Shown here: one piece after another, positions 1 through 6,176 of the stretch
How positions within the stretch are numbered: the stretch's first letter is position 1
Layout of the letters: each line of letters begins with the position of its first letter
Source: Candidatus Tenderia sp.
GTDB taxonomy: Bacteria > Pseudomonadota > Gammaproteobacteria > Tenderiales > Tenderiaceae
NCBI GenBank assembly: GCA_030148045.1
Contig: JASBUE010000031.1
Coordinates: 1 to 9,837, forward strand
Direction: 5' to 3'
Length of the DNA: 9,837 bases
Notes under the pieces: model-generated
Databases searched by the model: none
What the model saw: only the letters and a program-made list of their open reading frames with translations
Told to the model about the DNA's origin: nothing
Position numbers and translations under genes: made by a program

Positions 1-262
1 ACTCCACCGCGTTGTTGGGGAAGAACTCCTTCATCTCGCCATAGAGCTGTGCCGCCATGGTCTTGTTGGGCGCCAGGATGATGGCCGGACGCTGCACTTC
101 TTGTATGACATTGGCGATGCTGAAGGTCTTGCCCGATCCGGTCACGCCGAGCAGCACCTGGTGCATCAAACCGTCCCGAAGACCTTCCACCAGGCCCTTG
201 ATGGCGGTCGGCTGATCACCCGACGGCTGATAGGGCGAATTTATGTGAAACGGCTTGGTCAT
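1..262 (-). CDS. uvrB: UvrABC system protein B, N-terminal part (cut by window edge)
   Basis: UvrB is the DNA-damage-verifying helicase-like subunit of the UvrABC nucleotide excision repair complex; it is loaded by UvrA and recruits UvrC for incision. Only the first 87 codons are present; the gene continues beyond base 1. The protein starts MTKPFHINSPYQPSGDQPTA, the characteristic UvrB opening. A Walker A motif GVTGSGKT lies at residues 39-46, followed by LAPNKTMAAQLYGEMKEFF, the second conserved ATPase-domain block. I chose the ATG at 260-262 because it matches the usual UvrB start; an in-frame TTG nine codons upstream is possible but would add an atypical extension. No strong Shine-Dalgarno sequence is evident (only a weak CCCC/AGAAT stretch). 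The gene is divergent from the aminotransferase gene. I see no convincing LexA box in the short gap. Identity is firm; only completeness is lacking. Confidence 0.97.
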   Translation of the reverse strand, partial: MTKPFHINSPYQPSGDQPTAIKGLVEGLRDGLMHQVLLGVTGSGKTFSIANVIQEVQRPAIILAPNKTMAAQLYGEMKEFFPNNAVE

Positions 263-334
263 GGGGATTCTGCATTGGCGTTGAATCAAGTAATATTAAC
301 ATTTAGAGCAATGTGCAGCATTTTTGAGGGCCTG
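263..334. promoter_or_regulatory. AT-rich divergent intergenic region between uvrB and the aminotransferase gene
   Basis: This 72-bp gap must contain the start signals of two divergent genes unless they are read from further away. It is clearly more AT-rich than the flanking coding DNA and has a perfect 8-bp palindrome TAATATTA at 291-298, which could supply -10-like hexamers on both strands. On the plus strand TTGAAT (281-286) is followed 17 bp later by TAGAGC, a weak pair. No pair close to the sigma-70 consensus stands out, so exact promoters are not called. A GAGGG Shine-Dalgarno at 326-330 serves the plus-strand gene. The promoter role is inferred from layout and composition. Confidence 0.35.
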
Positions 335-1531
335 ATGAGCATTAACTTCCGACTTTCCGACCGCGTTCAAAGCATCAAACCATCACCGACCCTGGCGGTC
401 ACCACCAAGGCCAAGGAGCTGCGCGCCGCCGGCCAGGACATTATCGGGCTGGGCGCCGGCGAGCCGGATTTCGACACGCCTGACCACATCAAGTCCGCCA
501 CCATCCAGGCCATCCGAGACGGCTTCACCAAATACACCGCCGTGGACGGCACCCCGGAGCTGAAACAGGCCATCATCACTAAATTCAAACGCGACAACGG
601 CTTTGACTACAATGCGGACCAGGTCCTGGTCTCCTGCGGCGGCAAGCAGAGTTTTTTCAATCTTGCTCAGGCCATGCTCAACCCCGGCGACGAGGTGATC
701 ATCCCGGCGCCCTACTGGGTCTCCTACCCCGACATGGCGATCCTGGCCGGCGCCACGCCGGTAATCATCGAGAGCGGTATCGAACAGGGCTTCAAGATCA
801 GCCCCGAACAGCTGGAAGCGGCCGTCACCGATGACACCCGCCTGTTCGTTATCAACAGCCCCTCCAACCCGACCGGCGTGGCCTACAGCAAGGCCGAGCT
901 GGAGGCGCTGGGCGAGGTGCTGCGGCGCTATCCCCAGGTGGTCATCGCCACCGACGACATGTACGAGCATATTCTTTGGGCCGACCAACCGTTCACCAAT
1001 ATCCTCAACGCCTGTCCCGACCTGTACGACCGCACCATCGTGCTCAACGGCGTCTCCAAGGCCTACTCCATGACCGGCTGGCGCATCGGTTATGCAGGCG
1101 GACCGAAGCCGTTGATCCAGGCGATGAAAAAGATCCAATCACAGAGCACCTCCAACCCGACCTCCATCGCCCAGGTGGCGGCCCAGGCGGCGCTGGAAGG
1201 CGACCAGTCATGCATCAATCACATGCTCAAGGCGTTCAAGCAGCGTCACGACTTCGTCGTCGCCGAGCTCAACAGCATCCACGGCGTGCAGTGCATCGAA
1301 TCCCAGGGAACCTTCTACGCCTTCCCTTCCGTGCTCGGTGTCATCAACAGTCACACCGAGGCCAGGGACGACGTGGCGCTGGCGGAGTTCCTGCTGAGCG
1401 AAGCCGGAGTGGCCCTGGTGCCCGGCTCCGCCTTCGGCGCCCCGGGCTATATGCGCCTCTCCTTCGCCACCAGCATGGAGATGCTGAGCGAAGCGCTGCA
1501 ACGCATCAAACGCGTGCTCGGGACGGACTGA
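335..1531 (+). CDS. aspC: Class I/II PLP-dependent aminotransferase, probable aspartate aminotransferase (subgroup Ib type)
   Basis: A fold-type I pyridoxal-phosphate aminotransferase of 398 residues, the usual size. It probably interconverts aspartate and oxaloacetate with 2-oxoglutarate/glutamate in the cytoplasm. Visible landmarks: IGLGAGEPDFDTP (37-49), the substrate-binding N-terminal block; NSPSNPTG with Asn178; ATDDMYEHI with Asp207 (PLP ring nitrogen) and Tyr210; SKAYSMTGWRIG with the Schiff-base Lys242; and Arg374 in YMRLSFA, expected to bind the substrate alpha-carboxylate. The pattern resembles Thermus/Rhizobium-type AspATs more than E. coli AspC, so the symbol is only the commonly used label. 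Substrate preference cannot be fixed from sequence; related enzymes also use other amino acids or prephenate. ATG 335 is preferred over the in-frame ATG at 311 because GAGGG at 326-330 sits just upstream of it. The frame is open back to base 101, but that part is antisense to uvrB. fimT follows 23 bp downstream, so the two may share a transcript. Confidence 0.9.
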   Translation: MSINFRLSDRVQSIKPSPTLAVTTKAKELRAAGQDIIGLGAGEPDFDTPDHIKSATIQAIRDGFTKYTAVDGTPELKQAIITKFKRDNGFDYNADQVLVSCGGKQSFFNLAQAMLNPGDEVIIPAPYWVSYPDMAILAGATPVIIESGIEQGFKISPEQLEAAVTDDTRLFVINSPSNPTGVAYSKAELEALGEVLRRYPQVVIATDDMYEHILWADQPFTNILNACPDLYDRTIVLNGVSKAYSMTGWRIGYAGGPKPLIQAMKKIQSQSTSNPTSIAQVAAQAALEGDQSCINHMLKAFKQRHDFVVAELNSIHGVQCIESQGTFYAFPSVLGVINSHTEARDDVALAEFLLSEAGVALVPGSAFGAPGYMRLSFATSMEMLSEALQRIKRVLGTD

Positions 1532-1554
1532 GCCGAACGCCGCGCGGTAAGGGA

Positions 1555-2100
1555 ATGCGACGCCAGACACCCTATTTAGCACAGACAAACGGACGGGGCT
1601 TCACCCTCGTGGAGTTGCTCATAGTGCTGTCCGTATTCGCCATCCTGCTCGGCCTGGCAGCGCCGTCATTCATGAACATCATCGCCAATAACCGAGTTGC
1701 CAACGCCGCCAATGAGATAGCCACGGCACTCAATTTGGGCAAGAGCGAAGCGGTGCGCAGCGGTGAGCACACGGTACTGTGCAAGAGTCCGGACGGTGCC
1801 AGCTGCGACAACAGCGCGGCCTGGAATCAGGGTTGGCTCTTGTTTCAAGATAGCAACGGTAACCGTGAGAAGGAAGACGGCGAGCGGATTATCCGGCTAC
1901 AACAGGACATAGAGCCGAGTCTGGAGTTTGATTTTCGTACCGGAAACTATATTGCCTTTCGACCTAATGGCAGGACGCCCTTGAATGAAAACGGGCGCTT
2001 CTGTTTCCGCAACAACCATGAAGACGCAAAAAGTCGAACTGTCGTTATCACGATGACGGGGCGTATCCGCATCGAAGTAGGAAACTACGCTTGCGCGTAA
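1555..2100 (+). CDS. fimT: Type IV pilin-like minor pseudopilin, FimT/GspH family
   Basis: A 181-residue minor pseudopilin. FimT proteins prime or decorate type IV pili and some take part in DNA uptake; GspH is the type II secretion counterpart. The prepilin signature is complete: a 15-residue leader, MRRQTPYLAQTNGRG, ends in the Gly that PilD-type peptidase cuts after. It is followed by FTLVELLIVLSVFAILLGLA with Phe+1 and Glu+5 and one hydrophobic helix, so the mature protein has 166 residues. The C-terminal domain has the family features: an SEAVRSG-like block, a WNQGW motif near a DSNGN stretch, and four cysteines (VLC, ASC, FCF, YAC) that could form two disulfides. The start is the only possible one nearby; the purine-rich AAGGG at 1549-1553 is unusually close to the ATG, so translation may depend on coupling to the upstream gene. 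GC is about 55% over 1561-2100 by hand count, lower than flanking genes. No other pilus gene is in view, so FimT versus GspH is not settled; FimT is favoured. Confidence 0.85.
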   Translation: MRRQTPYLAQTNGRGFTLVELLIVLSVFAILLGLAAPSFMNIIANNRVANAANEIATALNLGKSEAVRSGEHTVLCKSPDGASCDNSAAWNQGWLLFQDSNGNREKEDGERIIRLQQDIEPSLEFDFRTGNYIAFRPNGRTPLNENGRFCFRNNHEDAKSRTVVITMTGRIRIEVGNYACA

Positions 2101-2143
2101 ACGGTCGACAGCAATCGCCCGTTTCAGATGAATGACACTCAAC

Positions 2144-2176
2144 AAAAAAGGGGGGCAAAGCGGCCCCTTTTCGTTT
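2144..2176. terminator. Bidirectional intrinsic terminator between convergent fimT and pnp
   Basis: The arms AAAAGGGG (2146-2153) and CCCCTTTT (2164-2171) are perfectly complementary around a 10-base loop; two inner G-C pairs (2155-2161, 2156-2160) may add to it. Read on plus, the stem ends in TTTTCGTTTATTT. Read on minus, it ends in CCCCTTTTTTGTTG, a stronger T-run. It lies 44 bases after the fimT stop and 31 bases after the pnp stop, the expected position for stopping both converging transcripts. Confidence 0.85.
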
Positions 2177-2202
2177 ATTTGCAGTTAAGGCCGGCCTCAA
2201 CC

Positions 2203-4290
2203 TCAAGCTTCGGCCACCGCCTTCATGCTCAGGCGGATACGGCCCTGCTTGTCGATCTCAAGCACCTTGACCTTGACCGTGTCACCTTCCGACAGCTTGT
2301 CGGCCACATTCTCGACCCGCTCGTTGGAGATCTGCGAGATGTGCACCAGGCCGTCCTTGCCCGGCAGGATGGTGACGAAGGCGCCGAAGTCCATCAGCTT
2401 GGCCACCTTGCCGTCGTAGACCCTGCCCACTTCCACGTCGGCGACCAGTTCTTCGATACGGCGCCTGGCCTCTTCACCGGCGGCCTTGTCCACCGAGGCG
2501 ACCTTGACCGTACCGCTGTCGTCCAGGTCGATGGTGGTGCCGGTCTCTTCGGTCAGCGCGCGGATAGTGGCGCCGCCCTTGCCGATGACGTCACGGATGC
2601 GGTCCGGATTGATCTTGAAGGTGATGATGCGCGGCGCGTATTCGGACAACTCTTCACGCGGCGTTGAAATCGTCTTGGCCATTTCACCCAGAATGTGGAT
2701 ACGCCCCTCTTTGGCCTGGGACAGGGCGGCTTCCATGATCTCGCGGGTGATGCCGTCGATCTTGATGTCCATCTGCAGGGCGGTGACACCGTCGGTGGTG
2801 CCGGCCACCTTGAAGTCCATGTCGCCCAGATGATCCTCGTCGCCCAGGATATCGGAGAGCACGGCGAAGCGCTGGTCTTCTTTGATCAACCCCATGGCGA
2901 TACCGGCCACCGGGGCCTTGAGCGGAATACCGGCGTCCATCATCGCCAGGCTGCTGCCGCACACCGAGGCAATGGAGCTGGAGCCGTTGGACTCGGTGAT
3001 CTCGGAGACCACGCGGATGACATAGGGGTAGTCGCCCATGTTGGGCATGACGGCCTGGACACCACGCTTGGCCAGACGGCCGTGGCCGATCTCGCGGCGC
3101 TTGGGGCTGCCGACAAAACCGGTCTCGCCGACACAGTAGGGCGGGAAATTATAGTGCAGCATGAAGGGCTCTTTGCGTTCGCCCTCGATGGCGTCGATGA
3201 GTTGGGCGTCCTTACCGGTGCCGAGAGTGGCGGCCACCAGGGCCTGGGTCTCGCCGCGGGTGAACAGGGCCGAGCCGTGAGCACGCGGCAGCACGCCGAC
3301 GCGGATAGAGATGGGGCGCACGGTGCTGTTGTCACGGCCATCGATACGCGACTCACCGTCGAGGATGCGCTCACGCACTATACGCTTTTCCAGACTGCCG
3401 ACGGCGTCGCCCACCTCGGCGGCGCTCCATTGCGGCTCTTCACCGGCGCACAGCTGTTCCACCACTTGCGCGCGGATTTCGCTTAAGCGGGCATAGCGGC
3501 TCTGTTTTTCCTTGATCTGGTAGGCCTCGACGATCCGGGTCGCGGCGGCCTGGCTGACGGCGGCGGCCAGGGCTTCGTCCTTGGCGGGCGGCTGCCAGTC
3601 CCAAGGCGTTACATTGGCCGCGGCGCTGAATTCGCGGATGGCGTTGATCACCGCCTGCAACTGCTGGTGGCCGAACATGACCGCATCCAGCATGACCTGC
3701 TCCGATAATTCCTTGGCCTCGGATTCCACCATCAGCACCGCGTTTTCGGTGCCGGCGACCACCAGATCGAGCTGTGAGTCATCCAGCTGGGAGATGGTGG
3801 GATTGAGCAGATACCGGCCGTCCTGGTAGCCGACGCGGGCGGCGCCGATGGGCCCCTGAAACGGTACGCCGGAAAGCATCAATGCCGCCGAGGCGCCGAT
3901 CATGGCGGGAATATCGGGATCGATCTCGCTGTCCAGCGAAACCACGGTGGCGATAATCTGAACTTCGTTGGTAAAGGCCTTGGGAAACAGGGGACGTATG
4001 GGGCGGTCGATGAGGCGCGAGGTCAGGGTCTCTTTCTCGGTGGGACGTCCTTCGCGTTTGAAAAAACCACCCGGAATCTTGCCCGCCGAGTAGGTGCGCT
4101 CCTGATAGTTGACCGTCAGCGGAAAAAAGTCGCGGCCTTCGATCGCCTCTTTCTGCGCGACGCAGGTCACCAGGACCGCGGTATCGCCCATGCTGCACAT
4201 AACGGCGCCGGAGGCCTGGCGGGCAATTTCACCGGTTTCCAAGGTGACGCTGTGGTCACCGTATTGAAAGACCTTTTTTATAGGTGTCAT
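2203..4290 (-). CDS. pnp: Polyribonucleotide nucleotidyltransferase (PNPase)
   Basis: PNPase is a phosphorolytic 3'-5' exoribonuclease that degrades RNA to nucleoside diphosphates, acting as a trimer alone or in the RNA degradosome. The 695-residue protein has the full family architecture: first RNase PH domain (about 1-145) with the FFKR loop at 76-79; an all-alpha linker; second RNase PH domain (about 315-545) containing GDMDFKVAGTTDG with Asp486, Asp490 and Asp492, aligning with the metal-binding catalytic aspartates of the E. coli enzyme; a KH domain with VIGKGG at 568-573; and a C-terminal S1 domain (about 620-692). The ATG at 4290 is chosen over the adjacent in-frame TTG (4293) because AAGGA at 4297-4301 is six bases from the ATG but only three from the TTG. 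The protein opens MTPIKKVFQYGDHSVTLETG. The gene follows rpsO after a 124-bp structured leader, as in E. coli, and is closed by the shared terminator. No key residue is missing. Confidence 0.98.
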   Translation of the reverse strand: MTPIKKVFQYGDHSVTLETGEIARQASGAVMCSMGDTAVLVTCVAQKEAIEGRDFFPLTVNYQERTYSAGKIPGGFFKREGRPTEKETLTSRLIDRPIRPLFPKAFTNEVQIIATVVSLDSEIDPDIPAMIGASAALMLSGVPFQGPIGAARVGYQDGRYLLNPTISQLDDSQLDLVVAGTENAVLMVESEAKELSEQVMLDAVMFGHQQLQAVINAIREFSAAANVTPWDWQPPAKDEALAAAVSQAAATRIVEAYQIKEKQSRYARLSEIRAQVVEQLCAGEEPQWSAAEVGDAVGSLEKRIVRERILDGESRIDGRDNSTVRPISIRVGVLPRAHGSALFTRGETQALVAATLGTGKDAQLIDAIEGERKEPFMLHYNFPPYCVGETGFVGSPKRREIGHGRLAKRGVQAVMPNMGDYPYVIRVVSEITESNGSSSIASVCGSSLAMMDAGIPLKAPVAGIAMGLIKEDQRFAVLSDILGDEDHLGDMDFKVAGTTDGVTALQMDIKIDGITREIMEAALSQAKEGRIHILGEMAKTISTPREELSEYAPRIITFKINPDRIRDVIGKGGATIRALTEETGTTIDLDDSGTVKVASVDKAAGEEARRRIEELVADVEVGRVYDGKVAKLMDFGAFVTILPGKDGLVHISQISNERVENVADKLSEGDTVKVKVLEIDKQGRIRLSMKAVAEA

Positions 4291-4414
4291 CAAGTATCCT
4301 TAAGATTTCTGGGTGGCTTCATTTTCAACGAAGATTCGGCATCTTCCAAACGGGAAAATCTGATTACAGCCAATGTCATGTGTTGCGCAGCCATTGGCTT
4401 GATTGGCAGTGCCC
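4291..4414 (-). promoter_or_regulatory. rpsO-pnp intergenic region / pnp leader with two inverted repeats
   Basis: The longest gene-free stretch in the window. Two inverted repeats are visible. The rpsO-proximal one has arms AGCCAATG (4368-4375) and CATTGGCT (4392-4399) around 16 bases; on the minus strand it is followed by GTAATCAGATTTT, so it could be a weak rpsO terminator/attenuator. The second, arms GAAGAT (4330-4335) and ATCTTC (4341-4346) with a 5-base loop, lies nearer pnp. In E. coli the corresponding region has a terminator, an RNase E site and an RNase III-processed hairpin through which PNPase represses itself; a similar role here is inference. A TTAAGGA Shine-Dalgarno (4297-4303) ends the region. 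No convincing promoter was found. Confidence 0.5.
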
Positions 4415-4684
4415 TTAGCGACGCAGACCGAGACGTGAAATCAGATCGCGGTAGCGATTGAGATCTTTCTTCTTCAGGTAGTCCAACAGCTTGCGGCGCT
4501 GGCTGACCATCTTCAACAGGCCCTGACGTGAATGGTGGTCGTGGGAATGTTCTTTGAAGTGATCCGACAACTGGTTAATACGGGCGCTTAACAGCGCGAC
4601 TTGAACTTCCGGAGAACCGGTGTCCCCTTCAGAACGCTGAAAGTCGTTAACGACTTTCTGCTTGGCTTCAGTATTTAATGACAT
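4415..4684 (-). CDS. rpsO: 30S ribosomal protein S15
   Basis: S15 is a primary 16S rRNA-binding protein that nucleates assembly of the 30S central domain at the helix 20/21/22 junction. The product has 89 residues, exactly the usual length, and is alpha-helical and basic. Conserved S15 blocks are visible: DTGSPEVQVALL (21-32), HDHHSRQGLL (48-57) and the near-invariant MVSQRRKLLDYL (59-70), ending in LGLRR. I chose the ATG at 4682-4684 rather than the in-frame ATG six bases upstream (4688-4690). GGGAG at 4691-4695 abuts the upstream ATG but is six bases from the downstream one, and MSLNTEAK matches the known S15 start. The gene sits between truB and pnp, its standard place, and stops at TAA (4415-4417). 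S15 commonly represses its own mRNA by binding the leader; see the upstream inverted repeat. Confidence 0.98.
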   Translation of the reverse strand: MSLNTEAKQKVVNDFQRSEGDTGSPEVQVALLSARINQLSDHFKEHSHDHHSRQGLLKMVSQRRKLLDYLKKKDLNRYRDLISRLGLRR

Positions 4685-4720
4685 GAACATCTCCCAAAAA
4701 AATTACAATTGACTACACAT

Positions 4721-4753
4721 GCTTTGAAGCGGCGTATTTTACCGCTGCAAAGC
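4721..4753 (-). repeat. Inverted repeat in the truB-rpsO gap (possible terminator or S15 leader element)
   Basis: Outer arms GCTTTG (4721-4726) and CAAAGC (4748-4753) and inner arms AGCGG (4728-4732) and CCGCT (4742-4746) pair perfectly, with a single mismatch between them (4727/4747) and a 9-base AT-rich loop. The 11 pairs make this the strongest hairpin in the operon outside the final terminator. On the minus strand no T-run follows directly; a run of seven T lies about 20 bases later, just before the rpsO Shine-Dalgarno. It is therefore not a standard terminator for truB. It may be a processing site, an S15-binding leader structure, or the setting of the promoter whose -10 lies in its loop. 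Confidence 0.6.
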
Positions 4754-4764
4754 ACCTGAAACAA
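4736..4764 (-). promoter_or_regulatory. Candidate sigma-70 promoter for rpsO
   Basis: On the minus strand TTGTTT (4759-4764) and TAAAAT (4736-4741) are separated by exactly 17 bases. The -10 matches the consensus in five of six positions, the -35 in three. It lies about 50 bases upstream of the rpsO ATG, where other gammaproteobacteria have an internal rpsO promoter. The -10 falls in the loop of the inverted repeat at 4721-4753, so a transcript starting here would lack the full hairpin. Predicted by eye only. Confidence 0.4.
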
Positions 4765-4805
4765 GCACGGGATCACCCCTATGCCCCTAGAAACAGGCAT
4801 TTGGA

Positions 4806-5729
4806 TCAATCTCCCGTGGCTAATAAGCGTTTTGGCGCCACCCGGCCGTCATCGAGGATGTGGCCGATGCCGAGAAATTCCTTGTCGCTGCCGTACAACC
4901 TGACCAGTCCCTCGGTGGGCGCGCGCGGCACCAGCACCGCCTGACCGTGGCGCAGGTAATAGCTCATATCTCGGGTCAGGTTGACGCCGGGCCAGGCCTG
5001 CAGCGCGCTGTCCATGGGCAGCAGGTATGAATCCAGGGCCTCGGCGGGGGCCTCGTCGCGCACCCGCTCCAGTTCCTCCAAGCTCACGGCGCGGGGCAGC
5101 TCAAAGCTGCCGGCCAGGGTGCGGCACAGGGCCTGGACATGGCCACCGCAGCCCAGCCGCGCGCCGATATCCTCGGCCAGGGTACGGATGTAAGTGCCCT
5201 TGGAACACATGACCTCCAAGTCCATTTCGTCCGCCCGCAGCTCGAGCAGCTTGATGGAATGGATGGCAACCCGACGCGGCCGGCGCTCCACTTCGATGCC
5301 CTGACGCGCCAGTTCGTAGAGCGGCCGGCCGTCCTGTTTGAGGGCGGAATACATGGGCGGCACCTGCTCAATGTCCCCCACAAAGCCGGCCAATACCGGC
5401 TCCACCACGGACCGCGTCAAGGCGGGCACGGGATGGGTCTCGATCACCTCGCCCTCGATATCGGCGGTGCTGGTTTTCCGGCCCAGCTTGATCGTCACCC
5501 GGTAGCCCTTGTCGGCGTCAAGCAGATAGGCGGAGACCTTGGTGGCCTCGCCCAGGCATATGGGCAGCAGGCCGGTGGCGAGGGGATCCAGGCTGCCGGT
5601 ATGGCCGGCCTTATTAGCAGATAATAGACGCTTGACCCGCTGCAGAGCGGCGTTGGAGGTGATCCCGGCGGGTTTGTCCAACAACAGAATACCGCTAACG
5701 TCCCTCCCTCTTGCACGACGCTTGGCCAA
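4806..5729 (-). CDS. truB: tRNA pseudouridine(55) synthase TruB
   Basis: TruB isomerises U55 of the tRNA T-loop to pseudouridine and also acts as a tRNA-folding chaperone. The product has 307 residues, close to the roughly 314 of E. coli. The catalytic motif GHTGSLDPLATG carries Asp48, the same number as the E. coli nucleophile. It is preceded by GILLLDKPAGITSN and followed by KGYRVTIKLGRKTSTADIEG, the substrate-binding strand region, and VPPMYSALKQDGRPLYELAR. The C-terminal part (about 235-305, from LLPMDSAL) corresponds to the small PUA-like RNA-binding domain. The start is TTG at 5727-5729: GAGGG (5737-5741) is seven bases upstream, no ATG or GTG is suitably placed, and AKRRARGRDVSG aligns with the normal N-terminus. 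The gene begins 34 bases after rbfA stops, consistent with cotranscription. The TTG start may lower its expression relative to its neighbours. Confidence 0.96.
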   Translation of the reverse strand: MAKRRARGRDVSGILLLDKPAGITSNAALQRVKRLLSANKAGHTGSLDPLATGLLPICLGEATKVSAYLLDADKGYRVTIKLGRKTSTADIEGEVIETHPVPALTRSVVEPVLAGFVGDIEQVPPMYSALKQDGRPLYELARQGIEVERRPRRVAIHSIKLLELRADEMDLEVMCSKGTYIRTLAEDIGARLGCGGHVQALCRTLAGSFELPRAVSLEELERVRDEAPAEALDSYLLPMDSALQAWPGVNLTRDMSYYLRHGQAVLVPRAPTEGLVRLYGSDKEFLGIGHILDDGRVAPKRLLATGD

Positions 5730-5763
5730 TGTGACGCCCTCGAATACTCGGTGTTTGGAAAGA

Positions 5764-6126
5764 CTATTTGTCTTTCGGCCCCAGGGCGGTGTCGATCAGG
5801 GCACTCAGGTTGGCACCGCGCTCCACTGATTCATCATAGATGAAGGTCAGCTGAGGGGTCACCCGGGTGGTCAGGTGCTTACCCAGTTCGCGACGCAAAA
5901 AGCCAGCGGCGTGATTCAACGCCGCCAGCATCTCGTCGACGCTGTGCTGTGCGTCACCCAGGGCCGTGACGAACACCTTGGCATAGGCCAGATCCTTCGA
6001 TACCTCGACGCCGGAGACGGTCACCAGGCCGACGCGCGGATCCTTCAACTCGAACTGAATCAAGCGCGCCACTTCGCGCTGGATCTGCGCCTCCACCCGT
6101 TTGGTGCGGCTGAACTCTCTGGGCAT
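5764..6126 (-). CDS. rbfA: 30S ribosome-binding factor A
   Basis: RbfA is a small KH-fold (type II) protein that binds immature 30S subunits and helps finish 16S rRNA 5'-end processing; it is needed for growth in the cold in E. coli. The product has 120 residues, within the family range (E. coli 133), and opens MPREFSRTKRVEAQIQREVA. Family blocks seen are LKDPRVGLVTVSGVEVSKDL (about 27-46), AKVFVTALG, and the C-terminal TPQLTFIYDESVERG (about 90-104). The ATG at 6124-6126 has GGAA at 6131-6134, four bases upstream. It lies just after infB: 17 bases from infB's apparent original stop (6144) but 47 bases from the amber stop now present (6174). If rbfA translation is coupled to infB, that change could matter. 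The gene ends in TAG, so TAG is evidently read as stop here. Confidence 0.96.
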   Translation of the reverse strand: MPREFSRTKRVEAQIQREVARLIQFELKDPRVGLVTVSGVEVSKDLAYAKVFVTALGDAQHSVDEMLAALNHAAGFLRRELGKHLTTRVTPQLTFIYDESVERGANLSALIDTALGPKDK

Positions 6127-6143
6127 GACGTTCCGGTTTCCGC

Positions 6144-6176
6144 TTAGTCGATGGTCTTGACCACTTCGATGCGCTA
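6144..6176 (-). other. infB: Amber codon and stranded 3' end of infB
   Basis: Read in the infB frame on minus, these 33 bases are TAG, then nine sense codons giving RIEVVKTID, then TAA. IF2 proteins normally end in a pattern like IEV(Y/F)E-x-(V/I)EV-x-(R/K)T, so the amber codon stands where a conserved Glu (GAG) is expected. One base change (G to T on minus, base 6176) would explain it; CAG to TAG is the other simple route. Reading continues cleanly after the codon with no frameshift. Confidence 0.8.

Noticed and set aside
101..334. In-frame N-terminal extension of the aminotransferase back to base 101
   Set aside because: It is antisense to uvrB codons, has no aminotransferase similarity, and the GAGGG/ATG at 326-337 gives the normal family length.
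383..1138. 251-codon open frame on the minus strand inside the aminotransferase gene
   Set aside because: Its sequence is the low-complexity Gly/Val/Asp/His composition typical of an antisense shadow of a GC-rich gene; no motif or ribosome-binding site.
2695..3486. 263-codon open frame on the plus strand opposite pnp
   Set aside because: Shadow of pnp; His/Gly/Asp-rich with no family features.
4781..4800. Short inverted repeat ATGCC/GGCAT just downstream of truB as a terminator
   Set aside because: Only five pairs around a 10-base loop with no T-run; could easily be chance.
6144..6176. General reassignment of TAG to a sense codon to explain the infB stop
   Set aside because: rbfA ends in TAG at the expected protein length, and reading through it gives no family sequence.
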